Translations under genes and position numbers: made by a program
The notes under the pieces: model-generated
The model's input: the letters and a program-made list of their open reading frames with translations, nothing else
Told to the model about the DNA's origin: nothing
The model's database searches: none
Source: Humibacter ginsenosidimutans
Lineage (GTDB): Bacteria > Actinomycetota > Actinomycetes > Actinomycetales > Microbacteriaceae
Assembly (NCBI RefSeq): GCF_007859675.1
Contig: NZ_CP042305.1
Location: 806,001 to 870,000 of the forward strand
Direction: 5' to 3'
DNA length: 64,000 bases
Part shown: positions 56,768 to 64,000 of the stretch, piece after piece
Numbering within the stretch: position 1 is the first letter of the stretch
Layout: each line of letters starts with the position of its first letter

Positions 56768-58237
56768 TCAGGCCGTGCGCTCGCGGTGCAGGTGCTCCAG
56801 CTTCGTCTTGTCCTCGAGCTCGAGCCCCGTGACCTCCGGCAGCGCCGAGAACACGAACCAGAACGACAGTGCGGCGAACAGCGCGAACCCCGCATAGACC
56901 CAGCCGAGACCGACGGCCTGGCTGAGCACGGGGAACAACAGCGTGACGAGGAAGTTGAACACCCAGTTGCACGCCGCCGCGATGCCGAGGCCGAGACCGC
57001 GGATCCGGTTCGGGAACACCTCGCCGAGCACGACCCACATGACCGGGCCCCACGTGGCGGCGAAGAAGATCACGAAGAGGTTCGCACCGATCAGCGCGAT
57101 GACGCCCCACGGCTCGGGAAGCGTCACGGTCTTGCCCGACATGTGCGCCTGCGAGAACGAGACCGACGCGAGCACGAGGCCCACGAACATCCCGGCGGAC
57201 CCCCAGAGCAGCAGTGCCTTGCGGCCCACCCTGTCGACGAAGAGGATCGCGACGAACGTGAGCACCACGTTGATCACCGAGGTGATCACCGAGGTCACGA
57301 ACGAGTCGCTCGAACTGAATCCGACCGACTTCCAGAGGGTGGTCGAGTAATAGAAGATGGCGTTGATGCCGACCAGCTGCTGGAAGGCCGCCATACCGAG
57401 GCCGACCCAGAGGATGGGTTGCAGGCCCAACGCCGTGCCGCGCAGGTCGCGATATCTCGCGCGGCTCGCGTTCTCCAGGCTCTCCTCGATCTCGGAGATG
57501 CGCCTGTCGATGTCGATGGCGCCCGTCACCTCGCTCACGACGCTTCTCGCCTCGTCCTTGCGGCCCTTGCGCACGAGGAACTGCGGCGACTCGGGAATCG
57601 AGAGCGAGAGGATGCCGTACACCAGCGCAGGGATGACGCCGACCAGGAGCATCCACCGCCATGCGGGGAGCCCGAACCACAGTTGGCGCATCGCGTTGCC
57701 CTCTGAGCCGGCCAGCGCGGCGTCGGAGAGCAGTGCGAGGAAGATTCCGAGGGTGATCGCCAGCTGCTGAAGCGAGCTGAGCGCGCCGCGCAGCTTGGCG
57801 GGCGCGATCTCGCCGATGTAGGCGGGCGCGATCACGGAGGCGATGCCGATGGCGAGTCCCCCGATGAACCTCCACAGCATGAGGAACCAGTCGGCGAACG
57901 CGAGGCCGGAGGCGATCGAACTCGCGACGAACAGGATCGCGGCGAGCACCATGACGGGCTTGCGGCCCCACGCGTCGGCGAGTTGGCCTGCGAACCAGGC
58001 GCCGATCGCACAGCCGATCAGCGTGATCGCCACGGTGAAGCCGATCGCCGCCGATCCGAGATCGAACGTGTGCTGGATCGAGTCGACGGCCCCGTTGATC
58101 ACCGAGGTGTCGAATCCGAACAACAGCCCACCCAGCGCGGCGGAGATCGTCACGCCGAGCACTTTGCCGCGATGAGCGGAGCCCATCGCACCCCCGCCTG
58201 ATTTCCGACCCTCGTCGGTCGAATGCTCATCGGTCAT
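56768..58237 (-). CDS. MFS sugar porter
   Basis: 489 residues, 12 spans. Sugar-porter signatures: LLFGFDTSVINGA in TM1, LADAWGRKPVM, RFIGGLAIGIASVIAPAYIGEIAPAKLRG, PESPQFLVRKGR at the middle loop, and GEVFPNRIRGLG. QQLVGINAIFYYS is the TM7 sugar-binding segment. Substrate likely a hexose, pentose or inositol. ATG 58237 chosen; a hydrophilic N-terminus of 25 residues precedes TM1. A longer in-frame start is possible. Confidence 0.93.
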   Translation of the reverse strand: MTDEHSTDEGRKSGGGAMGSAHRGKVLGVTISAALGGLLFGFDTSVINGAVDSIQHTFDLGSAAIGFTVAITLIGCAIGAWFAGQLADAWGRKPVMVLAAILFVASSIASGLAFADWFLMLWRFIGGLAIGIASVIAPAYIGEIAPAKLRGALSSLQQLAITLGIFLALLSDAALAGSEGNAMRQLWFGLPAWRWMLLVGVIPALVYGILSLSIPESPQFLVRKGRKDEARSVVSEVTGAIDIDRRISEIEESLENASRARYRDLRGTALGLQPILWVGLGMAAFQQLVGINAIFYYSTTLWKSVGFSSSDSFVTSVITSVINVVLTFVAILFVDRVGRKALLLWGSAGMFVGLVLASVSFSQAHMSGKTVTLPEPWGVIALIGANLFVIFFAATWGPVMWVVLGEVFPNRIRGLGLGIAAACNWVFNFLVTLLFPVLSQAVGLGWVYAGFALFAALSFWFVFSALPEVTGLELEDKTKLEHLHRERTA

Positions 58238-58434
58238 CGAGATCGCCCCCCAATCTCGCCGCGGCGCACTCCCGGCACGGTCGCGCGAGCGGCACTCTTG
58301 CACGCTAACACCGGCGACGACGGCGAGGGGAGCCCCACGCGATCTTCTCGTCCCCCGCCTCTGTCACGGCTCGATCATCCACAGATCCGGCCGACGGCCT
58401 CCTGACAGCCTCTCCTCGACGCCAGGATCGTGGC

Positions 58435-59047
58435 ATGTCGTCACCGCGGTCCTCTCGCGTCACCCGAGCGTCGGGTGCGGTCGCGGTGGCGACGCTCGCC
58501 CTCGTGCTCACCGGTGCCCCCGATCCGGTGAGCGCGAGGGCGCCCCCTTGCTGGTGCGGACCTGCACGATGCGAGCGCCGCTGTTCGGCCTTCGGGAGTC
58601 GGCACGTCGGCCGGGGCGTCGCGCACGGCGAACAGCCACGGCACGTGGTCGTGGCCCGTCCCGGGCGCGCGTACGGTGTTGCGCGGGTACGAGGCGCCGG
58701 CATCCCGCTACTCGGCGGGGCACCGCGGGATCGACATCGCAGCAGTCACGGGTACGCCTGTCGTGTCCCCCGCGAGCGGAACCGTGCGCTTCGCGGGAGT
58801 CGTCGTCGACCGCCCCACGATCACCGTCGCGACCGTCGACGGTGTGCTGATCAGCCTGGAACCGGTCGCGAGCCCCCTCGCAGCCGGAGACGTCGTCGCA
58901 GGCGGGCAGAGTCTCGGACGGGTCGCCGCAGGCGGGCACTGCAATGCGGCCTGCGTGCACCTCGGGGTACGCGTGAACGGCGACTACGCCTCACCGCTGC
59001 TTTTCTTCGGCGGGGTGCCGCGCGCGGTGTTGCTGCCGTTGAACTGA
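58435..59047 (+). pseudogene. M23 metallopeptidase with a single frameshift after the signal peptide
   Basis: The first frame gives a signal peptide, MSSPRSSRVTRASGAVAVATLALVLTGA...PVSAR, then loses sense in a Cys/Arg-rich run. The next frame, open from 58532 to 59047, continues with an LytM/M23 domain: WSWPVPGARTVLRGYEAP, HRGIDIAAVTGTPV, SPASGTVRFAGVVVDRPTITV and HLGVRVNGDYASPLLFFGG. Removing one C from the run 58543-58547 joins both as ...SARAPLAGADLHDASAAV. The domain has the His/Asp zinc ligands. Sequencing error or true loss; a cell-wall hydrolase either way. Confidence 0.85.
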
Positions 59048-59063
59048 GTTGCTGCCGTTCAAC
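59038..59063. repeat. Hairpin/direct-repeat between convergent M23 and xerC genes
   Basis: GTTGAAC-(12)-GTTCAAC inverted repeat, with the 12-bp GTTGCTGCCGTT repeated directly at 59029 and 59048. Could end both transcripts weakly. Confidence 0.4.
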
Positions 59064-59085
59064 TGCCCGGAGGTCACGGACGTCG

Positions 59086-60012
59086 TCACGCCCGAGGGTG
59101 TGCGCGTTGGTAGCTCTCCTTGAGCCGCTCGGCCGACACGTGGGTGTAGATCTGGGTCGTGCCGAGGCTCGCGTGCCCGAGCAGTTCCTGCACGGCGCGC
59201 AGATCCGCGCCGCCGTCGAGCAGATGCGTCGCGGCGGTGTGCCGAAAGGTGTGCGGTCCGGACGGACCGGAGCCCGGCACGTCCTGCAGCACCGCCGAGA
59301 CGAGCCGGTACACCGTGCGCTGATTGATGCGGGCGCCCCGAGCGCCGAGGAACAGCGCGCGCGGCTCGACAGCTCCCGTTCCTGCCGCGGCCCTGGCCAC
59401 GAGCACGGGTCGCGCGACCCGCAGGTAGTCGACGATCGCGTTCAGCGCGGGCACACCGAACGGTACGACGCGATCTTTCGAGCCCTTGCCCGTGACCCGA
59501 ACAGTGAGCCGATCGAGCTCCACATCGTCGACGTCGATGCCGGTGAGCTCCGAGACCCGCAACCCAGAGGCGTACAACAGCTCGAGCATCGCGGCATCGC
59601 GCAACGCAACGGGGTCGTGGCCTGCCGCCTTCGCCTCCAAGCTCGCGATCAGATCGGATGCCTGTTCTTTCGTGACGATCCTGGGCAGTCGACGATCCGC
59701 TTTGGGGGCGCGAAGCCGGCGCCCGGCATCCACGTTCGCCCTGCCCGTTCGTTCGAGCCAGGCCGTGAACGATCTTGCGGATGCGGCCCGCCGCGCTATC
59801 GACGCCTTCGCCAGCCCGGACTCCTGCGATCGCCACAGCCAGTCCCGAAGGTGCGCCAGCTGGAGCATGGTCGGATCGACCATGCCCTCGGCGTCGGCGA
59901 ACACCGCAAGCGACCGCAGGTCCGCACCGTATCCGCGGACCGTGCCGACCGCGTAGCCGCGTTCGGAGCTCAGATGCTCTTCGAACGCCGCGATGGCCTC
60001 GTCCCACGACAT
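59086..60012 (-). CDS. xerC: Tyrosine recombinase XerC
   Basis: 308 residues. Resolves chromosome dimers at dif with XerD. SAM-like N-terminal domain; catalytic Arg in YASGLRVSELTG, Lys in TGKGSKDRVV, His-x-x-Arg in HTFRHTAATHLLDGG, His in LGHASLGTTQ and Tyr in IYTHVSAERL are all present. Length and place downstream of dprA point to the housekeeping XerC rather than an integrase. ATG 60012 chosen; an in-frame longer start exists. Confidence 0.95.
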   Translation of the reverse strand: MSWDEAIAAFEEHLSSERGYAVGTVRGYGADLRSLAVFADAEGMVDPTMLQLAHLRDWLWRSQESGLAKASIARRAASARSFTAWLERTGRANVDAGRRLRAPKADRRLPRIVTKEQASDLIASLEAKAAGHDPVALRDAAMLELLYASGLRVSELTGIDVDDVELDRLTVRVTGKGSKDRVVPFGVPALNAIVDYLRVARPVLVARAAAGTGAVEPRALFLGARGARINQRTVYRLVSAVLQDVPGSGPSGPHTFRHTAATHLLDGGADLRAVQELLGHASLGTTQIYTHVSAERLKESYQRAHPRA

Positions 60013-60079
60013 GGTCCCAGCTTGACGGTGTGCGGAGAGTTCGAGGGCGCGACACCCACGACCGACGCCGATCGGGTGA

Positions 60080-61297
60080 TCATCCGCGCCGCGGCTGCGC
60101 GAACCAGGCTCCGCCGCGCTCCTGCACCCGGCCGTCGACATCCAGCGCACCGAGCGCCGCAAGCACGGCGGGAACCGCCAGGCCTGTGCGGGCGACGAGC
60201 TCGTCGACGGAACGTCCAGAGCGAGTGCTGAGGGCGTCGAGAAGCCGCACCACCGTTGCAGAATCCCGCGAGCCCGCCTGCTCGGCCCCGACCTGCTCCG
60301 CTGGCTCGCCCGCGAGTTCGGCGGCCTCCGCCACGGTGGTCACGCAGACGGCATCGTATTCGCGCAGGAGCCGGTGGCACCCCGCCGACGCGGGCGACGT
60401 GACCGGTCCCGGCACGGCGCCCAGCGGACGCCCCAGCGTCGACGCGTGGCCCGCCGTGTTCAGCGATCCGGACCGCGACCCCGCTTCGACCACGACGGTG
60501 GCCGAACTGCAGGCTGCGATTAAGCGATTACGCTGCAGAAACCTCCACTTCGTGGGCGCCGCGCCGCAGGGCAGTTCGGCGAGCACGACGCCGCGCTCGA
60601 CCACTCTGCGCAGCAGTTCGTCGTGGCCCGACGGATAGAACCGATCGACACCACCGGCGAGGAAGGCGAACGTGAGACCGCCGCTGGCGAGAGCTGCCCT
60701 GTGCGCCATGCCGTCGATGCCGTATGCCGCACCTGACACGATGGCGAAGCCGCGATCGCAGAGACCGGCCGACAACTCCCCTGCAACATGCTCGCCGTAT
60801 CCCGTGGCAGCGCGTGCCCCCACGAGTGCGACCGACGATCGTGCTCCGTTCAGTCTCTGCGGGTCGCCGAGCGCCCACAACGCGATCGGGGCGTGCACTC
60901 CGAGATCGGACGCACCACGCGGCCAATACCCTGGCGCCCCGCGTTCGTTCTCCGGGATCAACAGCCGGGCACCCACCCGTGCCGCTAGGCTCAGGGCGCG
61001 CAGGACCTCTGCGGAACGCAGCCGTGGCTTCCACCGAGCGAGGTCCTCTGCAGCCGGAGCGCACCCGCTCGTGGCCGGACCCGCATGGTCGGCATCCGCC
61101 AGCACTGCTCGCAACGCCTCCGCCGACCCCAACTCGTCGATGAGTGCGCCGGCGGCGCCGTCTCCCGGCTCCGTGATGACCGACCACGCCGCCCTGGAGA
61201 ACCGCTCCCCGACGGCGGCCTCGTCGAGGTCGCCAGCCTCGCTGACGTCCGCGATGTGGCGCCGCACCGCGCTGTCGTCCAGACCGAAGACTGTCAT
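60080..61297 (-). CDS. dprA: DNA-processing protein DprA
   Basis: 405 residues. Loads RecA on incoming ssDNA in transformation. Rossmann-like core: VALVGARAATGYGEHVAGELS, IVSGAAYGIDGMAHRAAL, AELPCGAAPTKWRFLQRNRLIA and VVVEAGSRSGSLNTAGHA. A winged-helix-like C-terminal domain (SVDELVARTGLAVPAVLAAL) and a long N-terminal region of about 120 residues surround it. ATG 61297 overlaps the comM stop by 4 nt. Confidence 0.94.
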   Translation of the reverse strand: MTVFGLDDSAVRRHIADVSEAGDLDEAAVGERFSRAAWSVITEPGDGAAGALIDELGSAEALRAVLADADHAGPATSGCAPAAEDLARWKPRLRSAEVLRALSLAARVGARLLIPENERGAPGYWPRGASDLGVHAPIALWALGDPQRLNGARSSVALVGARAATGYGEHVAGELSAGLCDRGFAIVSGAAYGIDGMAHRAALASGGLTFAFLAGGVDRFYPSGHDELLRRVVERGVVLAELPCGAAPTKWRFLQRNRLIAACSSATVVVEAGSRSGSLNTAGHASTLGRPLGAVPGPVTSPASAGCHRLLREYDAVCVTTVAEAAELAGEPAEQVGAEQAGSRDSATVVRLLDALSTRSGRSVDELVARTGLAVPAVLAALGALDVDGRVQERGGAWFAQPRRG

Positions 61298-62829
61298 GCG
61301 CCGACTCCTCTGCGCAGGTAGAGAGCGGCACTGACATGCTCGGAACTCGGATGCTCGTGCCCGGCGAGGTCGGCGATGGTCCACGCCACTCGGAGGGCCC
61401 TGTCGTACCCGCGCATCGTGATGGCACCGCGCTCGAGCGCACGATCGAGAACCGACGTCGATCCTCGCGGAAGCGCGCCGGAGTGTTCCCGCAGCCATGA
61501 CCCGGGCACCTGCGAGTTGAGTCGCCACGGAGTTCCCGCAAGTCGTTCCGCGGCCACGGCACGTGCCAGCGCCACGCGCTCTCGGGCTTCCGCTGTCGTC
61601 GTTCCGGCCCGACCGCCGTCAAGCCTCAGCTGCACGGCGGTGACGCGGCGCACGGTGAGCCGGATGTCCACCCGATCGAGCAGCGGACCGGAAAGCCGCG
61701 ACATGTACCGTCGCCGCACGGCGGGCGCGCACGTGCACTCTTCGTCGCCGACGCCGTACAGTCCGCACGGGCACGGGTTGGCCGCCATGATCAGCTGGAA
61801 TCTGCCGGGAAACGTGGCGACGGCGTTCGCGCGGTGAATGCGGATGACACCGGACTCCAACGGCTGGCGCAACACGTCGAGAACCGCGCGCGGAAACTCC
61901 GGCGCCTCGTCAAGGAACAACACCCCGTGCGAGGCACGCACAGCGGCTCCGGGACGGATCTGGCCGCTTCCGCCTCCGACGATGGCGGCCGCCGTCGCCG
62001 TGTGATGCGGTGCCTCGAAGGGCGGTCGTGTCACGAGGCCTCGAACGGGCTCACCTGTCAGAGAACGAATCGAGGTCGCCTCCAGCGAGGCATCCACCCC
62101 CAGCTCGGGCAGCAGACCGGGAAGCCGCTCGGCCAGCATGGTCTTGCCTGCACCAGGCGGGCCCAGCATGAGCAGATGGTGGCCGCCCGCCGCAGCGACG
62201 ACGAGGGTCTCGACGGCCTCGTCGTTGCCCACCACCTCGGCCAGATCGTGAAGCGGTTCGTCGTTCTGGTCGGGCTGCGGTCCTGCGACCCATGGGTCGA
62301 CGGGGACGGGATCGAGATCTGCGCCGTGTCGAATGGCCGCGTCGCGCAACGACGTGACGGGAACGATCTGCACCCCGGGCACGAGCCTGGCCTCTTCGGC
62401 GTTCGCAGCCGGCACCATGACGCGCTCGAAGCCCGCTTTCGCCGCCCCGATCACGGCGGGCAGCACGCCTGGCGTCGGCCGAACCCGACCGTCGAGACCG
62501 AGTTCGCCCAGATGCACCATGGATGCCACGGACTCGGACGGCACGTCGCCCGCCGCCGCGAGGGACGCCAAGGCGATCGCGAGGTCGAACCCGCTTCCAT
62601 GCTTCGGCAGTGCAGCCGGCGACAGGCTCACGGTGAGCTTGTGCGAGGTGAGCGGCAGACCGGAGTTCACGGCTGCCGCGCGCACGCGGCCGCGCGACTC
62701 GCCGAGAGCGGCATCCGGGAGCCCGATCACCGAGAACGCGGGGAGTCCCGACGAGATGTCGGCCTCGACATCGACGACGCTGGGCGTGATGCCCACCAGC
62801 GCGATGCCCGTCGTCCGTGCCACGGGCAT
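61294..62829 (-). CDS. comM: ComM/YifB family Mg-chelatase-like AAA+ ATPase
   Basis: 511 residues. N-terminal Lon-like domain (VEADISSGLPAFSVIGLPDAALGESRGRVRAA), AAA+ core with Walker A GPPGAGKTMLAERLPGLLP and Walker B VLFLDEAPEF, and the family-specific NPCPCGLYGV loop with CTCAPAVRRRYMSRLSGPLLDR. A DNA branch-migration helicase in natural transformation. Overlaps yraN by 1 nt and dprA by 4 nt. Confidence 0.94.
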   Translation of the reverse strand: MPVARTTGIALVGITPSVVDVEADISSGLPAFSVIGLPDAALGESRGRVRAAAVNSGLPLTSHKLTVSLSPAALPKHGSGFDLAIALASLAAAGDVPSESVASMVHLGELGLDGRVRPTPGVLPAVIGAAKAGFERVMVPAANAEEARLVPGVQIVPVTSLRDAAIRHGADLDPVPVDPWVAGPQPDQNDEPLHDLAEVVGNDEAVETLVVAAAGGHHLLMLGPPGAGKTMLAERLPGLLPELGVDASLEATSIRSLTGEPVRGLVTRPPFEAPHHTATAAAIVGGGSGQIRPGAAVRASHGVLFLDEAPEFPRAVLDVLRQPLESGVIRIHRANAVATFPGRFQLIMAANPCPCGLYGVGDEECTCAPAVRRRYMSRLSGPLLDRVDIRLTVRRVTAVQLRLDGGRAGTTTAEARERVALARAVAAERLAGTPWRLNSQVPGSWLREHSGALPRGSTSVLDRALERGAITMRGYDRALRVAWTIADLAGHEHPSSEHVSAALYLRRGVGA

Positions 62830-63194
62830 CAGCAGACCCCGACCAGGTGCTCGATGATCACGTCGCGATCGGGGGTTCCGCGCGGCGCGAGCACGGCGAC
62901 GGCATCGATGCGCAACGATCTCGGCACGGTCTGCGCGTCATCGCACCAGGCCACCGCCAGCCTGCGAAGGCGTGCCGCCTTGGCCGCCGTGATGGCGTCG
63001 AAGGGATGGCCGTACGCGATCGACGAGCGCGTCTTGACCTCTACGACGGCCACCACGCCGTGTCGCTCGACGACGATGTCGATCTCGCCGTGCGCGCATC
63101 TCCAGTTGCGCGCCAGGATGCGGTAGCCCTGCCGCTTCAGGTAGTCGGCCGCGAGTTGCTCGCCGCGCCGCCCCAGTTCGTCTTTGCTCGCCAT
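62829..63194 (-). CDS. yraN: YraN/UPF0102 nuclease-like protein
   Basis: 121 residues. PD-(D/E)XK-like fold: GRRGEQLAADYLKRQGYRIL, WRCAHGEIDIVVE and VVAVVEVKTRSS with the catalytic-type Asp and Glu-x-Lys. Function unknown but linked to ComM by gene order. Stop overlaps comM ATG (TGATG). Confidence 0.92.
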   Translation of the reverse strand: MASKDELGRRGEQLAADYLKRQGYRILARNWRCAHGEIDIVVERHGVVAVVEVKTRSSIAYGHPFDAITAAKAARLRRLAVAWCDDAQTVPRSLRIDAVAVLAPRGTPDRDVIIEHLVGVC

Positions 63195-63360
63195 GTGGTG
63201 CCTCCCCCGCCAGGGTGGCGGAAGGCATCCACGCTCAGAGCGCCGCGAGAGGCCGGTGGGGACAGAACGCAGAAATCGGCGTCTGTTCCCGCCGAGCTGT
63301 GAAGAGTCGGCATGCGCCGCGGACCGTGCAGGCGAGGCTGAAGCTGCGACGAATCAGACG

Positions 63361-63684
63361 TCACTCGTCGAGCGCGAGCTCCTTCGGAAGCTCGAACTCC
63401 TTGGTCGAGAGCTCCTCGATGTTGACGTCTTTGAACGTGAGCACCCGCACCGACTTCACGAACCGGTCGGCCCGGTACACGTCCCACACCCACACGTCGT
63501 GCATCGTGATCTCGAAGTAGAAGTCGTTGGCCGTGTCGCGGCGCACGAACTCCACCTCGTTGGCCAGGTAGAAGCGCCGCTCCGTCTCGATCACGTACTT
63601 GAACTGCGAGACGATGTCGCGATATTCGCGGTACAGCGCCAGCTCGACCTCACGGTCGTAATCGTCGAACTCGTCTTCGTCCAT
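63361..63684 (-). CDS. DUF2469 family protein
   Basis: 107 residues. Acidic N-terminus (MDEDEFDDYDREVELALYREYRD), FKYVIETERRFYLANEVEF and a conserved TMHDVWVWDVYR. Always next to rnhB in actinobacteria; function unknown. TAGACT is 7 nt before ATG (leaderless). The stretch 63195-63360 between it and yraN is empty. Confidence 0.92.
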   Translation of the reverse strand: MDEDEFDDYDREVELALYREYRDIVSQFKYVIETERRFYLANEVEFVRRDTANDFYFEITMHDVWVWDVYRADRFVKSVRVLTFKDVNIEELSTKEFELPKELALDE

Positions 63685-63691
63685 CGCCGAG

Positions 63692-63697
63692 AGTCTA
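63692..63697 (-). promoter_or_regulatory. -10 box (TAGACT) of leaderless DUF2469 gene
   Basis: TAGACT, 7 nt, ATG at 63684; it overlaps the stop of rnhB. Confidence 0.5.
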
Positions 63698-64000
63698 CGC
63701 TGTGGCGCCGGCCGCACCGCCCGCTGCGACGCCGTGCACCGGAGTGTTCGCGGGCGGCGGATCGACCTCCAGACCGTCGAGCGTCAACGCAGGCTGATGC
63801 CGTTCTGCGTGCAGCCAGGACAGCCTGTGCAGTTCGCTCGGCCCGAGCCTGTTGAGTGCCTCGAAGTGCTCGCTGCTGGAGTATCCCTTGTTGCTGCGCC
63901 ACGCGTAGCCGGGGAACACGGCGTCCTGCTCGATCATGATTCGATCGCGGTGCACCTTGGCGATGACGGATGCCGCGGCCACCGACGCGCACGACCGGTC
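63695..64000 (-). CDS. rnhB: Ribonuclease HII, 3' portion only
   Basis: The visible 101 residues are the C-terminal part: [37 protein letters not shown] and HRLSWLHAE, all RNase HII family segments (cleaves RNA in RNA-DNA hybrids). The 5' part with the GRG and first catalytic Asp lies beyond base 64000. A Pro/Ala/Gly tail of some 25 residues ends it. Precedes the DUF2469 gene in a conserved order. Confidence 0.93.
   Translation of the reverse strand, partial: DRSCASVAAASVIAKVHRDRIMIEQDAVFPGYAWRSNKGYSSSEHFEALNRLGPSELHRLSWLHAERHQPALTLDGLEVDPPPANTPVHGVAAGGAAGATA

Noticed and set aside
59086..60012. Phage or island integrase
   Set aside because: Length, catalytic residues and place next to dprA/comM/rpsB fit housekeeping XerC; no phage or mobility genes nearby.
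58435..60231. 598-codon frame from the M23 signal peptide through xerC
   Set aside because: Beyond the signal peptide it is Arg/Cys-rich and antisense to xerC; the M23 domain lies in the next frame.

Overview
The window is chromosomal DNA from a high-G+C actinobacterium, most likely a member of the Microbacteriaceae (Leifsonia/Microbacterium-like); the genus cannot be fixed from the sequence alone. Pointers are the strong G/C third-position bias, many GTG starts and leaderless promoters, a mycothiol-type DinB-fold protein, a YkoEDC thiamine-precursor ECF transporter, the GlgE-type alpha-glucan pathway, large DivIVA-like coiled-coil proteins, and the order rnhB - DUF2469 - yraN - comM - dprA - xerC followed by rpsB-tsf-pyrH-frr-cdsA. 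There is no prophage, CRISPR array, intact insertion sequence or integrated island; it reads as conserved core chromosome.

Layout. 1-8.3 kb: ettA (its 3' part runs out of the window), a small lipoprotein, a second-type SSB, an aldo/keto reductase, nadE, tRNA-Arg(TCT), a mini-thioredoxin, orn and tRNA-His(GTG), then an 88-bp direct repeat that starts in the tRNA-His 3' end. 8.4-12.2 kb: a TPP riboswitch controls ykoE-ykoD-ykoC plus an overlapping P-loop kinase-like gene. 12.3-23.2 kb: GerW-like protein, DNA polymerase IV, a second aldo/keto reductase, small unknown proteins, a frameshifted acyl-CoA synthetase, membrane proteins and a HemK-like methyltransferase. 23.3-31.1 kb: gatCAB, a Tat-exported phosphoesterase and ligA. 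31.1-35.0 kb: a small hydrolase, mnmA, an ArsR-type regulator with a tiny membrane protein, and a cysteine desulfurase. 35.0-44.6 kb: alpha-glucan metabolism (glgX, glgP, glgE, glgB) with a YbaK editing protein. 44.6-53.1 kb: CnoX-like thioredoxin, an unusual three-span secreted protein, the DivIVA/Scy-like coiled coil, an AI-2E-type permease, a lytic transglycosylase overlapping a DivIVA-domain gene, and cdsA. 53.1-56.6 kb: frr, pyrH, tsf, rpsB. 56.8-64 kb: a sugar porter, a frameshifted M23 peptidase, xerC, dprA, comM, yraN, a DUF2469 gene and the 3' part of rnhB.

How genes work together. MnmA uses sulfur from a cysteine desulfurase encoded 2 kb away. GatCAB, MnmA, YbaK, two tRNAs, EF-Ts, S2, RRF and EttA make a translation-heavy neighbourhood. 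GlgE and GlgB build alpha-glucan while GlgX and GlgP degrade it, but TreS/Pep2, the usual suppliers of maltose-1-phosphate, are absent. YkoEDC is switched by thiamine pyrophosphate. ComM and DprA are natural-transformation proteins.

Three things stand out. The 7-mer GGATGCC/GGCATCC is strongly over-represented on both strands and bends codon choice. About twenty genes carry a TANNNT -10 box exactly 6-7 nt before the start codon (leaderless transcription), which also settles several start codons. A seven-base near-palindrome appears to be the -10 box of two divergent leaderless genes, csd and glgX, whose ATGs are only 19 bp apart. Three genes carry single frameshifts at GC-rich runs, which could be sequencing errors or real inactivation.
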